DNA from: Viridibacillus soli
GTDB taxonomy: Bacteria; Bacillota; Bacilli; Bacillales_A; Planococcaceae
Assembly (NCBI RefSeq): GCF_016612995.1
Contig: NZ_JAEOAH010000007.1
Span: 62,001 to 126,000, forward strand
Direction: 5' to 3'
DNA length: 64,000 nt
This document shows, piece after piece, positions 35,245 through 44,110 of this stretch. Below the pieces are notes generated by a model. That model ran no database searches. It had not been told where the DNA came from and was given only the letters and a program-made list of their open reading frames with translations. Each line of letters begins with the position of its first letter. The first letter of the stretch is position 1. The position numbers and the translations under genes are program-made.

Positions 35245-36087
35245 ATGACAACTGCCATTGTAACAGACAGTACAGCATACTTAACGCAGGCTGAGCGTGA
35301 ACGATATAATATTCGCATGGTCCCATTAAGTGTTGTAATTAAACATGAAACATTTGAAGAAGAAGTAACCCTAACAACTTCTAACTTTTATGATAAAGTA
35401 CGAAACGAAAGTGAGCTCCCAAAAACGTCCCAGCCACCAATCGGTACTTTTGTGACATTATTTAATGAGTTATCAAAAGAATATGACGAAATTGTAGCTA
35501 TTCACTTATCAAGTGGTATTAGCGGTACATATCAAGGGGCAATCCAAGCTGGAGAAATGGTAGAAGGCATCGATGTTTACGGCTTCGACAGTGAAATTTC
35601 TTGTGCAGTCCAAGGCTTCTACGTATTGAAAGCCGGTGAAATGGCCGAAGCAGGTGCCACTGCTAAAGAAATTTTAGAAGCACTTGAAGAAATGCGTAAA
35701 ACGATGCGCGCTTATTTCATGGTAGACAATCTAGCTCATTTACAACGCGGCGGTCGTTTATCAGCAGCCCAAGCACTAATCGGTGGGCTTTTACAAGTGA
35801 AGCCATTACTTCATTTCGAAGATAAGGTCATCGTCCCATTCGAAAAAATTCGTACGCGTAAACGTGCACTTAAACGAGTAGAAGAAATGCTCGGCGAAGA
35901 TGCAGCAAAATACGACCAACTCGATGCAGTAGTGATCCACGGCAACTGCGAGGAAGAAGCAATAGAGTGGATGGCAACACTGCAAAATAGATTTCCAAAC
36001 GTCAACGTCAAACTCAGCTACTTTGGCCCAGTCATAGGTACACACCTAGGCGAAGGTTCCATGGGTCTAGGTTGGGTAAAAAAATAA
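35245..36087 (+). CDS. DegV family fatty-acid-binding protein
   Basis: 280 residues. DegV signatures: IVTDSTAYLTQAERERYNIRMVPLSV, TSQPPIGTF, AIHLSSGISGTYQGAIQAGEM, and YFMVDNLAHLQRGGRLSAAQALIGGLLQVKPLL. DegV/FakB proteins bind a fatty acid for phosphorylation by FakA. It lies between degSU and comF as in Bacillus relatives, where degV was named by position; control by DegU is not shown. Monocistronic, own terminator. Confidence 0.93.
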   Translation: MTTAIVTDSTAYLTQAERERYNIRMVPLSVVIKHETFEEEVTLTTSNFYDKVRNESELPKTSQPPIGTFVTLFNELSKEYDEIVAIHLSSGISGTYQGAIQAGEMVEGIDVYGFDSEISCAVQGFYVLKAGEMAEAGATAKEILEALEEMRKTMRAYFMVDNLAHLQRGGRLSAAQALIGGLLQVKPLLHFEDKVIVPFEKIRTRKRALKRVEEMLGEDAAKYDQLDAVVIHGNCEEEAIEWMATLQNRFPNVNVKLSYFGPVIGTHLGEGSMGLGWVKK

Positions 36088-36098
36088 CTTGATGACTA

Positions 36099-36127
36099 GC
36101 CGCCCCATAAAATGTGGGGCGGTTTTG
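36099..36127 (+). terminator. terminator of the degV gene
   Basis: CCGCCCCA pairs with TGGGGCGG around TAAAATG, followed by TTTTG. Confidence 0.9.
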
Positions 36128-36163
36128 TTTTGGGGATTAGTCGGAGGACGGTGAGTTGCTGGA

Positions 36164-36176
36164 AAAACCTTATTTT
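36164..36176 (+). promoter_or_regulatory. possible ComK AT-box upstream of comFA
   Basis: AAAACCTTATTTT fits the ComK half-site AAAA-N5-TTTT exactly. A second symmetrical but weak box AAGG-GTAAC-CTTT begins at 36180, at an unusual spacing. A -10-like TACTAT lies at 36194. In Bacillus, two AT boxes 8, 18 or 31 bases apart make a K-box; that spacing is not met, so this is a candidate only. Confidence 0.35.
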
Positions 36177-36283
36177 GTGAAGGGTAACCTTTTCTACTAT
36201 GAGGAATAGAAAAGAGGATATTGAAAGTTTGACTATAGTTTGTTGTATACCCCTATATGTATTTTGATGTAATTATTTTTGAA

Positions 36284-36379
36284 GTTGATAGTAAAGTGCT
36301 CAAAGTTGCCAGTAAACCGTGAAAAGTTGCCAGTAAACTATACGAAGTTGCCAGTAAACCCGCAAAAGTTGCCAGTAAA
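36284..36379 (+). repeat. GTTGCCAGTAAA direct-repeat array, 21-bp period (array B4)
   Basis: Five cores at 36284 (GTTGATAGTAAA), 36305, 36326, 36347 and 36368, each exactly 21 bases apart; the last four cores are identical. It lies about 100 bases upstream of comFA, after TATACCCCTATATGTATTTT, also seen in part before B1 and B2. Confidence 0.93.
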
Positions 36380-36482
36380 CTATAATCTCATAAGGAACAA
36401 CTCCCGATATACCCACCCCTTGCATCCCTACGATAAAACTTGTAAAATAAATCCAACTCTAACCCCTAAAAGGAGGAAATTA

Positions 36483-37901
36483 TTGCGAAAAAAATTATCG
36501 AAGCTACAGAGCAACAAATGTTGTTATCTAGGTACCCTTGAAAACCCATCCATACGCGATTTCCTAACAGGACGCATTTGGCTGCGCGATCACTCACCCT
36601 ACTCCGAAGAACAAATCAACCAGCACATCCAACTTGGCTTCATTTCCAACCTCCCTGGTGTGCAGAAACTTTCCCATACAAACTATATATGCAATCGCTG
36701 TGCTAACAAAAACCCAACCCTTTTTATAAAATATCATTGCGCTGCTTGTGAAAACTATTGTGTCTACTGTAGACATTGCATTAGCATGGGGCGTGTTAGC
36801 AGCTGTTCTGATCTCATCAAATGGATTGGCCCTGCACCTAAAAAGTCGTCCAATCATCCATTTACTTGGACAGGCACCTTCACACCCTATCAGCAAAAGG
36901 CTGCAAATGAGCTAATCGAAAGTATAAAAGAAAACAGAACCCATTTATTACACGCCGTTTGTGGTTCTGGAAAAACAGAGATTCTTTTCCCAGCTATTCA
37001 CGAATGCTTAAAACAAGGAAAACGTATCGCCGTAGCGACACCTAGAACTGATGTTGTTCTAGAGCTTGCACCACGTTTAAAACAGGTTTTTCCGAATACA
37101 AATACGCAAGTACTCTATGGCGGGGCGGAAATCGATAATAGCTATGCACCACTCGTTATAGCAACGACACATCAGCTCTATCGCTTTGAAAATGCCTTCG
37201 ATATAATTATTGTCGACGAAGCGGACGCATTCCCGTATACGCATGACGAAACATTGCAACAAGCTGTCATCAAAGCGAAAAAAAGCTCCTCGCCGATTAT
37301 GTATGTCACTGCAACACCATCAGACAAACTTCTCAGTCAGATAAAAAAACAGCAAGGTGGTTATTCATTTATTCCAAGAAGATATCACGGAAAACCGCTG
37401 CCAGTACCACGCTATGACACACTTTGGCGCTACACAAAGCGAATTGAATCAGGCAAGCTGCCAAGGAAACTTATTAATTGGACGCATGCTCAGATTCAAG
37501 GAAATCGACCTTTTCTTATCTTTTTCCCAACCATTGCATTAATGGAAATGGCAATCCCGTTATTTCAGCAGCTCGACTTCAACATCCAAGCCGTGCATGC
37601 AGAGGATCCCGACCGCAAAGAAAAAGTACTAAAGCTCCGAGCGAAAAATGTACCAGGGCTATTAACAACAACCATTTTAGAACGCGGTATTACAATTCCA
37701 AATGTGCAAGTTGCTGTAGTTGGAGCGGAAAGTGGTATCTTCACTTCCAGTGCGCTCATTCAAATTGGTGGAAGGGTTGGCAGATCCTTTGATTGCCCTA
37801 CAGGCGATCTCGTTTTCTTTCATCATGGCATTTCAGTAGAAATGGATGTAGCACGTAAAGAAATTAGACGGCTCAATCAGACGGAGCTTTCTACGATATG
37901 A
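36483..37901 (+). CDS. comFA: ComFA, competence DNA-uptake ATPase/helicase
   Basis: About 473 residues from TTG at 36483, six bases after AAAAGGAGG. A longer open frame from 36279 would translate array B4 as heptads (KLPVNxx) and has no ribosome site. A four-cysteine zinc motif (CNRCANKN...CAACENYCVYCRHC) lies near the N-terminus. DEAD-box helicase motifs follow: Walker A HAVCGSGKTE, DEAD box IIVDEADAFPYT, TATPSD, and C-terminal TTTILERGITIPNVQVAV and QIGGRVGRS. It drives transforming single-stranded DNA through ComEC. Overlaps comFC by four bases (ATGA). Confidence 0.92.
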   Translation: MRKKLSKLQSNKCCYLGTLENPSIRDFLTGRIWLRDHSPYSEEQINQHIQLGFISNLPGVQKLSHTNYICNRCANKNPTLFIKYHCAACENYCVYCRHCISMGRVSSCSDLIKWIGPAPKKSSNHPFTWTGTFTPYQQKAANELIESIKENRTHLLHAVCGSGKTEILFPAIHECLKQGKRIAVATPRTDVVLELAPRLKQVFPNTNTQVLYGGAEIDNSYAPLVIATTHQLYRFENAFDIIIVDEADAFPYTHDETLQQAVIKAKKSSSPIMYVTATPSDKLLSQIKKQQGGYSFIPRRYHGKPLPVPRYDTLWRYTKRIESGKLPRKLINWTHAQIQGNRPFLIFFPTIALMEMAIPLFQQLDFNIQAVHAEDPDRKEKVLKLRAKNVPGLLTTTILERGITIPNVQVAVVGAESGIFTSSALIQIGGRVGRSFDCPTGDLVFFHHGISVEMDVARKEIRRLNQTELSTI

Positions 37902-38500
37902 GCGCTATTTGTCTACTATGCTCCAAGCCGCTAAAACACCAACTAACTTGGAATCGGTTCATTTTTAATGAACAACAACCAGTTATTTGTCCTACGTGCC
38001 ACAGTAAATTTGAATGTGTTAAACCGGAGCAGCAAAAGTCTCCGCATGTCCATGCATTATTTCATTACAATGAAGCAATGAAAGACTTTCTTCATCAATA
38101 TAAATTTCTCAAAGACATTGTGTTAAAAGATGTCTTTAGACAAGAAATTGCGAATGCGCTCAAAAACGTGGACGCTATCATTGTGCCTATTCCAATGCAT
38201 CCAGACAAAATGAAAACGCGCACCTTCGCACATATCGACGAACTATTGAAAGCAGCTGGAATACCATACACACACTTACTAGAGAAAATTTCATCCGAAT
38301 CACAATCTTCTAAGTCGAAAAGTGGGCGTGAACAAAGCGCACAGCTATTCCGATTAAAGCTGGATGCTAATATTGAAAACCGGTCATATATTTTAATAGA
38401 TGATATTGTCACAACAGGTACTACTTTAGAACAAGCAAAAGCCATACTAATAGAAGCAGGAGCACCCTCTGTGAAAGCATTGACACTTATTCAAGGGTAG
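37898..38500 (+). CDS. comFC: ComFC, competence phosphoribosyltransferase-like protein
   Basis: 200 residues. N-terminal zinc ribbon (CLLCSKPL...CPTCHSKFEC). Phosphoribosyltransferase fold: ADAIIVPIPMHPDKMKTRTFAHIDELLKAAG and the PRPP loop SYILIDDIVTTGTTLEQA. Partner of ComFA in DNA uptake. The ATG overlaps the comFA stop, showing translational coupling. Confidence 0.94.
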   Translation: MSAICLLCSKPLKHQLTWNRFIFNEQQPVICPTCHSKFECVKPEQQKSPHVHALFHYNEAMKDFLHQYKFLKDIVLKDVFRQEIANALKNVDAIIVPIPMHPDKMKTRTFAHIDELLKAAGIPYTHLLEKISSESQSSKSKSGREQSAQLFRLKLDANIENRSYILIDDIVTTGTTLEQAKAILIEAGAPSVKALTLIQG

Positions 38501-38628
38501 TGAAAAATATTTCTATAAATCGTACGATTCTGTACAAACTCACTATTTTTTATAAATTTTAGGTTGATTTTACCGACAATACAACTAGTATATTAAGTAG
38601 TAGTTTTTAAAATTCAGGGGGTAAGTAA

Positions 38629-39048
38629 ATGGGAGAGTTGCGGAGTTGTCCTAAATGTGGGGACTTTTATAATTATACTGGCATAAGAGAAGTTTGCGGG
38701 AAATGTGCTCAAGATGAAGAAAAAATGTATGAGGTCGTTTATCGTTTCTTACGTAAACGTGATAACCGGGCAGCGACAATCGATCGAATTGTTGAAGCGA
38801 CAGGTGTAGAAGAGGATTTGTTACATAAATGGGTACGTAAAGGGCGTTTACAGCCAGCAATGTTCCCGAATCTAGGCTATCCTTGCGACAACTGTGGGTC
38901 ATTAACGACAAAAGGTAAAATGTGTACTAATTGTGTAAATGAGTTGCAATCCGAACTAAGTAAGTTCGAAGCTGCAAAAGAATTTAGATCAAGCGTCGAA
39001 AATTCAGAGCGGGCAACATATTATGCAGACGCTAAAAAGAAAAAGTAA
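38629..39048 (+). CDS. yvyF: YvyF, flagellar-region regulator (TIGR03826 type)
   Basis: 139 residues. N-terminal zinc knuckle CPKCGDFYNYTGIREVCGKC, a helix-turn-helix-like middle (RAATIDRIVEATGVEEDLLHKWVRKGRL), and a second cysteine set CDNCGSLTTKGKMCTNC, followed by a helical tail. It precedes flgM as in B. subtilis, where the protein has been linked to flagellin regulation. AGGGGG ribosome site. Followed by its own terminator here, so separate from flgM. Confidence 0.9.
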   Translation: MGELRSCPKCGDFYNYTGIREVCGKCAQDEEKMYEVVYRFLRKRDNRAATIDRIVEATGVEEDLLHKWVRKGRLQPAMFPNLGYPCDNCGSLTTKGKMCTNCVNELQSELSKFEAAKEFRSSVENSERATYYADAKKKK

Positions 39049-39056
39049 TAACGCCT

Positions 39057-39090
39057 AAATCTTCGCATACTTAGTATGTGGAGATTTTTT
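39057..39090 (+). terminator. terminator of yvyF
   Basis: AAATCTTCGCATAC pairs with GTATGTGGAGATTT around TTA, followed by T's. Confidence 0.82.
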
Positions 39091-39327
39091 ATTTTTTTTA
39101 AAATCTAAAAATTTCAATTAGACATAAACCTTACAAATTACACTAAATCTCGCGTGAGCAACGCCAATCTCCGCCCAAGTATCCTTCATCAACAAAGGTA
39201 CATAGCACTAGCAATGAAAAAATGGATTAGGATGTCTTTCGCTTTTATTACAAAATACTTAACATCGACATAATCTAACCGAAATAATTAGTAGACAATA
39301 GGACAGAGTGGAAGGAGGTCATTCTTT
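39091..39327 (+). promoter_or_regulatory. flgM promoter region, sigma-D candidate
   Basis: TAAC near 39261 and ACCGAAAT about 14 bases later resemble the sigma-D promoter (TAAA-N15-GCCGATAT). It is a weak match, but flgM operons are usually under sigma-D in relatives. GGAGG at 39314-39318 is the flgM ribosome site. Confidence 0.4.
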
Positions 39328-39591
39328 ATGAAAATTTTTAATTACGGTGTTAACGCGGTGAATCCATACAAAAATCAACCTGTAAAATCTGATTTCGCAA
39401 AGAAATCAGTAGCCGATACAGCAGACCAGCTCGTGATTTCTTCTGCTGCTAAAGACCTTCAAGGGATCGTCAGCTATGCAGATGAAAGAGCTGAACGTAT
39501 ACAAGAGTTAAAGGTTCAAATTCAAGATGGTAATTATAAAGTAGACGCAAAAAAAGTTGCTGGGGATATGTTGAAATACTATCGACCATAA
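39328..39591 (+). CDS. flgM: anti-sigma-D factor FlgM
   Basis: 87 residues. N-terminal NAVNPYKNQPVK and C-terminal YADERAERIQELKVQIQDGNYKVDAKKVAGDMLKY are the family signature. FlgM holds sigma-D inactive until hook completion. First gene of flgM-flgN-flgK-flgL. Confidence 0.93.
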   Translation: MKIFNYGVNAVNPYKNQPVKSDFAKKSVADTADQLVISSAAKDLQGIVSYADERAERIQELKVQIQDGNYKVDAKKVAGDMLKYYRP

Positions 39592-39609
39592 GTAAAAGGA
39601 GTATGAGAA

Positions 39610-40110
39610 ATGTCCATTGAAATTATTTTATCCATTATGGATAGATTAGAAAAGATGCATAAAAGCCTGCTAAAACTCGCATATAATAAAACGGAGTTTA
39701 TAAAAACAGGAGACATGGACGGACTCAATCAATTGCTCAAGGATGAGCAATCGCATGTAGCTGCCATCACACAGCTTGAGCTACAGCGTCAGCAAAAGGT
39801 AACGGATTACCTCGAGGCAAAAGGAATTGCTCATGCTGAACATGCAACTGTCGCTCAAGTAATGGAAGTAGCTAATAATCCTGAAGAACATTTTAAATTG
39901 GACGAAGCACGCAAAAAACTGCTACTCGCCATCGAAACACTGAAACACCAAAATGAGCTAAACCAAAAAATTATTTTCCAATCACTGCAATTCGTCAATC
40001 TGACATTAGATATGCTACGGCCACGCCCGGACCAAATCAATTATTCTTCGAATAATGCCCGCGGTAGCAATAACTCAAAAGAAAACACATATTTTGACTC
40101 ACAAGCATAG
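39610..40110 (+). CDS. flgN: FlgN, chaperone of FlgK and FlgL
   Basis: 166 residues, predicted almost all helical (IILSIMDRLEKMHKSLLKLAYNKTEFIKTGDMDGLNQLLKDEQSHVAAI...), with a disordered Ser/Asn tail. Size and place between flgM and flgK match FlgN/YvyG, the export chaperone for the hook-filament junction proteins. AAAGGAG ribosome site. Confidence 0.9.
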   Translation: MSIEIILSIMDRLEKMHKSLLKLAYNKTEFIKTGDMDGLNQLLKDEQSHVAAITQLELQRQQKVTDYLEAKGIAHAEHATVAQVMEVANNPEEHFKLDEARKKLLLAIETLKHQNELNQKIIFQSLQFVNLTLDMLRPRPDQINYSSNNARGSNNSKENTYFDSQA

Positions 40111-40137
40111 TGAAAATGAGATAGAGGAGGAAATTTA

Positions 40138-41787
40138 ATGCGCTCTACATTTATGGGATTAGAAACAAGTAAACGAGGCCTATTCACACAACAAACGGCT
40201 CTATACACAACAGGTCATAACATATCCAACGCCAACACAATTGGGTATTCACGTCAACGTGTTAACATGCAAGCAACACTAGGTTTTCCAGGTTCCGGCT
40301 TAGACGGTCCTAAGACAGCCGGCCATATTGGTACGGGGGTAGAAGCAGGGTCCATACAACGTATTCGCAATCAGTTTGTTGATAGACAGTTTAGGCAAGA
40401 GGCGACGAGATTAGGTTATTGGGGTGCAAAAACAGAATCTATGGACCAAATGGAAGATATTATGAAGGAGCCATCTGACTATGGCTTAAAGCAAGCGTTT
40501 AATAATTTTTATCAGGCAATGCAAGCAATTAGTAAAGGCCCGGAAACTTCAGCTACACGTACAGTTGCTTTAGAGCATGCCACACATTTAGCAGATTCTT
40601 TCAATTACATAAATGGACAACTAAATGAAGTTCAAGGAAACTTAAAAAACCAACTAAGTGTTCAAACAGAAAAGATTAACTCAATATTACGTCAAATAGC
40701 TAGTTTAAATGAGCAAATTCAAAAAGTTGAACCAAATGGCCACTTACCTAATGGTTTGTATGATGAACGCGATAAATTAATTGATGAATTATCGGAATAT
40801 GTACCAATTGAAATTAGCTACACAAAATCTGGCGGGCTCTCTTTAGGGATGGCTGAAGGCGCAGTAGTTATTAAATTTAAAGGTACGGATACAACTCTTG
40901 TTGAAGGAAATAAAGTTGCACAATTACAAGCGCAAGGGAAAAAAGTAGCTGACGATGGTAAAATAACCGGAGATGCTGAGGCACTAACTAAAGACTTAAA
41001 AGAATTCCAAGCGTTTACTGGCTTTGGTGTTTCAGAATTAGTTAAAGTAGAAGAGGCTGAAAAATTAAAGCCAAATCAATTCGAAAGCAAATCTATAAAG
41101 GTAGATGACTTGCATATTGGTGGTGGTAAGATGATTTCCCTAGCTCATTCATATGGATATGCAGATGCTGGAAGTACATTTCCACAAGGTGATTATCCGA
41201 GTACACTACAAGATTTAAGTAAACTTGCACAGGCATTTGTCAGTGCATTTAATCAAATTCACAATCAAGGATACCAATTTAATAGCTCTACAAACGGAGA
41301 AGACTTCTTTGCAATTGATGATGATGGAAAAGTAACGGTTAAAATTACAGACCCATCACAGATCGCAGCGTCAACTGAACCTAATGAAGAAGGTAATGGT
41401 AAATTAGCCCTTATTTTATCCAATTTAGAAAACACTTCATTATCTGATGGAAAAGTAATTGATTTAGGTAATGGGACTTCATTTGAATTATCCTTCACAA
41501 AAGATGTAGATGACCTAGAGGGTGCTACAACACAATCATTCTTCCAAGGTATTATAGGTAAAATGGGTGTGAAGGGGTTAGAAGCCTATTCTCAGGCGGA
41601 AAGATCTGCGATAAACCAATTAGGGAATAGTGAACGTCGTGCCTCTGAAAGCTCGGTACAGATAGATGAAGAAATTACGAATATGATCATGTTCCAACAA
41701 GCGTATAATGCTTCAGCACGTATGATAACAGTAGTAGACGAAACGTTAGATAAAATCATCAATGGCATGGGCCGTGTAGGGCTATAG
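40138..41787 (+). CDS. flgK: flagellar hook-associated protein 1 FlgK
   Basis: 549 residues. N-terminal FMGLETSKRGLFTQQTALYTTGHNISNANTIGYSRQRV and C-terminal SESSVQIDEEITNMIMFQQAYNASARMITVVDETLDKIINGMG are the flagellar rod/hook family signatures. It joins hook and filament. GGAGGAAA ribosome site; 12 bases before flgL. Confidence 0.96.
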   Translation: MRSTFMGLETSKRGLFTQQTALYTTGHNISNANTIGYSRQRVNMQATLGFPGSGLDGPKTAGHIGTGVEAGSIQRIRNQFVDRQFRQEATRLGYWGAKTESMDQMEDIMKEPSDYGLKQAFNNFYQAMQAISKGPETSATRTVALEHATHLADSFNYINGQLNEVQGNLKNQLSVQTEKINSILRQIASLNEQIQKVEPNGHLPNGLYDERDKLIDELSEYVPIEISYTKSGGLSLGMAEGAVVIKFKGTDTTLVEGNKVAQLQAQGKKVADDGKITGDAEALTKDLKEFQAFTGFGVSELVKVEEAEKLKPNQFESKSIKVDDLHIGGGKMISLAHSYGYADAGSTFPQGDYPSTLQDLSKLAQAFVSAFNQIHNQGYQFNSSTNGEDFFAIDDDGKVTVKITDPSQIAASTEPNEEGNGKLALILSNLENTSLSDGKVIDLGNGTSFELSFTKDVDDLEGATTQSFFQGIIGKMGVKGLEAYSQAERSAINQLGNSERRASESSVQIDEEITNMIMFQQAYNASARMITVVDETLDKIINGMGRVGL

Positions 41788-41799
41788 GAGGCTATTTAA

Positions 41800-42714
41800 A
41801 TGCGTACAACACAAACAATGTTAGCAAGTAATATGCTACGTAATTTGAACAACAGCTACAATAAAATGGGTAAGTTACAACAGCAGATAGCTTCAGGTTC
41901 TAGGCTTACACGCCCATCTGATGATCCAGTGGCGGCTATTAAAGCTATGGGATACCGTACAGATTTAACAAAAAATGCACAATTTTTAAAGAATATGGAT
42001 GAAGTAACAGGCTTTTTAGACGCTACAGATGATGCATTAAGCCAAGTTGCAGACGCTATAAAGCGTGTAAAAGACCTTGTAATACAAGCTGCAAATGATA
42101 CTAACACAGACGAAGAAAGAGGGAAAATTAAACAAGAAATTGATCAAATCCGTCAACAAGTTCGAGATATTGCTAACACACAAAGTGGTGAAAAATATAT
42201 TTTCAGTGGCACTAAAACGTTAGAGCCGTTATTTGCAAATTCAACAGCAAATGCTGGCGCTGGTGAGCTTGCAACACTTCAGGGCAATAACAAGCAGGTT
42301 ATTATTGAAGTGTATAATGGTGTAACATTGGGCGTAAATACAAATGGTGCAGACCTCTTTAAAAATATAGATAATCTAATGAGCGAAGTTCAAACGAAAC
42401 TAAATGATACAGATGCACTAAATGCAGGTACTTTGTCTGGTACTGAGATAGGAAGTTTATTGACTGATATTGAAAACGAGCACAACGAAGTATTAGGTGC
42501 ACTTGCTCAAGTAGGAGCAAAACAAAATCGTGTAGAAATGATGACAGATCGTCTTACTGCTCAAGAAGTATCTGTTACAAAACAACTGTCTATCAATGAA
42601 GATGTAGATTACGAAAAAGTAATTTCACAATTAATTACAGAAGAATCAGTTCACCGTGCAGCACTATCAGTAGGTAGTCGTATCATTCAACCTACTTTAG
42701 TAGATTTCCTATAA
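41800..42714 (+). CDS. flgL: flagellar hook-associated protein 3 FlgL
   Basis: 304 residues. Flagellin-like ends: MRTTQTMLASNMLRNLNNSYNKMGKLQQQIASGSRLTRPSDDP and C-terminal SINEDVDYEKVISQLITEESVHRAALSVGSRIIQPTLVDFL. Junction protein between FlgK and the filament. Its gene ends at a strong terminator, but the next gene follows within 60 bases. Confidence 0.96.
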   Translation: MRTTQTMLASNMLRNLNNSYNKMGKLQQQIASGSRLTRPSDDPVAAIKAMGYRTDLTKNAQFLKNMDEVTGFLDATDDALSQVADAIKRVKDLVIQAANDTNTDEERGKIKQEIDQIRQQVRDIANTQSGEKYIFSGTKTLEPLFANSTANAGAGELATLQGNNKQVIIEVYNGVTLGVNTNGADLFKNIDNLMSEVQTKLNDTDALNAGTLSGTEIGSLLTDIENEHNEVLGALAQVGAKQNRVEMMTDRLTAQEVSVTKQLSINEDVDYEKVISQLITEESVHRAALSVGSRIIQPTLVDFL

Positions 42715-42727
42715 TCAATACTTAGCC

Positions 42728-42763
42728 AAAAGGCTCTCGCTACTTTAGAGCGAGAGCCTTTTT
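42728..42763 (+). terminator. terminator after flgL
   Basis: AGGCTCTCGCT pairs with AGCGAGAGCCT around a short loop, followed by T's. It separates flgMNKL from yviE-fliW-csrA, though read-through is likely. Confidence 0.9.
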
Positions 42764-42775
42764 CAAAGGAGTAAA

Positions 42776-43351
42776 ATGTCTATGAAACTTGATCAAATTC
42801 AAATTCATACAACGGATGCAAAAATGAGACTTAATATTATAGATCCAGTACAAGTAATCAAACAGCCTCGAGCACAGCAACATATTGAACAGCCGGCAGC
42901 TATCCTACAAATGAATTCAGAGTCGGCTAAATTACTAGTAGATTCTTCGCAAGCTTATCGAGATTTGGGTTTATATACAAATCGAGAATCCATTCAGAAA
43001 TTTGCTAGCGATGGCCGCCAAAAGGGTTTAGAAGGCATTGGCAGAAGAGCGAGTGAAGGACGTCAAATGATGAATATTGGAAAAGGAAAAGGTAGTGTCA
43101 TACCCTCCATTGCCCAAAATAATGCAAATCCAGCACCAAAAAACATTGGAATCGCTTGGAAACCATCAGTAGGATCAGTGAAAATAAAATATGTACCTGA
43201 ACAGCTAGATATTAATATTACTCCTCAAGACCCAAAAATTAATGTTCAAATTGGTAAGGTAGTACATGATTATACACAGGGTGATGTGAATGGAACAATG
43301 CTACAATACCCATCAATAGAAACTACAGTTATAAAAGGAGAATACAGATGA
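42776..43351 (+). CDS. yviE: YviE (DUF6470) flagellar-operon protein
   Basis: 191 residues with MKLDQIQIHTTDAKMRLNIIDP at the N-terminus and a conserved IAWKPSVGSVKIKYVPEQLDINITPQDPKINVQIGKV segment. Function unknown. Its position between flgL and fliW matches B. subtilis yviE. The stop overlaps the fliW start (ATGA). Confidence 0.9.
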   Translation: MSMKLDQIQIHTTDAKMRLNIIDPVQVIKQPRAQQHIEQPAAILQMNSESAKLLVDSSQAYRDLGLYTNRESIQKFASDGRQKGLEGIGRRASEGRQMMNIGKGKGSVIPSIAQNNANPAPKNIGIAWKPSVGSVKIKYVPEQLDINITPQDPKINVQIGKVVHDYTQGDVNGTMLQYPSIETTVIKGEYR

Positions 43352-43791
43352 ATATAGAAACAAAATTTTTGGGTTCTGTAGAAATTGAAAAAGAAAATAT
43401 TATTACATTTGAAGAAGGGATTCCAGGGTTTGAGGAATCTAAAAAGTTCGTTCTCTTACCATTAGAGAAAGAATCACCTTTTTGCTTATTGCAATCAACT
43501 GAACAAGTTGTAGTAGGATTTGTCGTTGCGTTTCCTTTCTTATTCAAAAAAGATTATGCATTCGATTTGTTAGAATCAGATAAAAAGGTGTTGCGAGTAA
43601 AAGAGGAATCAGATATTGTCACTTACTCCATAGTTACTTTAAAGGACCCGCTCGAAGCATCAACACTCAATTTACTGGCACCAGTCCTTATAAACGTCAA
43701 AGAAAAAATTGGCAAACAGATCGTGCTTCAAGACAACGAGAAATACGCGCTACGCCACCCAATAGGTGCATTGGAAGGAAGTGTGAAATAA
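43348..43791 (+). CDS. fliW: FliW, CsrA antagonist and flagellin assembly factor
   Basis: 147 residues. FliW signatures: [47 protein letters not shown] and [28 protein letters not shown]. FliW binds flagellin or CsrA; when flagellin is exported, freed FliW sequesters CsrA. It overlaps csrA by one base (TAATG). Confidence 0.95.
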   Translation: MNIETKFLGSVEIEKENIITFEEGIPGFEESKKFVLLPLEKESPFCLLQSTEQVVVGFVVAFPFLFKKDYAFDLLESDKKVLRVKEESDIVTYSIVTLKDPLEASTLNLLAPVLINVKEKIGKQIVLQDNEKYALRHPIGALEGSVK

Positions 43792-44024
43792 TGCTAGTCC
43801 TTACACGTAAGACGGGGGAGTCTATAATGATAGGCGATCAAATTGAGCTGAAAATACTGTCAGTAGACGGAGAGCAAGTCAAGCTAGGTATTGTCGCACC
43901 GAAAACAGTAAAAGTGCATCGCTCAGAAGTTTATCAAGCCATTCAGGAGCAGAACAAAGAAGCACTGAATGTATCGCAATCACTTTTAGAGCAAATCTCC
44001 AAAAAAACTTTTAAAAAAATCTAA
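43791..44024 (+). CDS. csrA: carbon storage regulator CsrA
   Basis: 77 residues: [48 protein letters not shown]. This is the canonical RNA-binding CsrA fold, with a longer basic C-terminal tail ([11 protein letters not shown]). It represses flagellin translation by binding GGA hairpins in the leader; a matching hairpin lies at 44111. Confidence 0.96.
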   Translation: MLVLTRKTGESIMIGDQIELKILSVDGEQVKLGIVAPKTVKVHRSEVYQAIQEQNKEALNVSQSLLEQISKKTFKKI

Positions 44025-44032
44025 AAAACTAT

Positions 44033-44058
44033 TAAACATTTCTATAAAGGTACGATAT
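44033..44058 (+). promoter_or_regulatory. sigma-D promoter of flagellin
   Basis: TAAA at 44033 and TACGATAT at 44051 with 14 bases between match the sigma-D consensus (TAAA-N15-GCCGATAT) closely. About 100 bases of leader follow to the flagellin ATG. Confidence 0.75.
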
Positions 44059-44110
44059 AAGTATTGTAGGGCAGAGGGTAAGTAAATACGAGCCATCAGT
44101 CAAACACAGT

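Noticed and set aside
36164..36192. Full ComK K-box before comFA
   Set aside because: Only one half-site is perfect and the second lies at a spacing not used by ComK in Bacillus, so I list it only as a weak candidate.
6447..36379. Idea that the 21-bp arrays are CRISPR or DNA uptake sequences
   Set aside because: Variable parts are only 9-11 bases, no cas genes are present, and known uptake sequences are dispersed single words rather than tandem sets.
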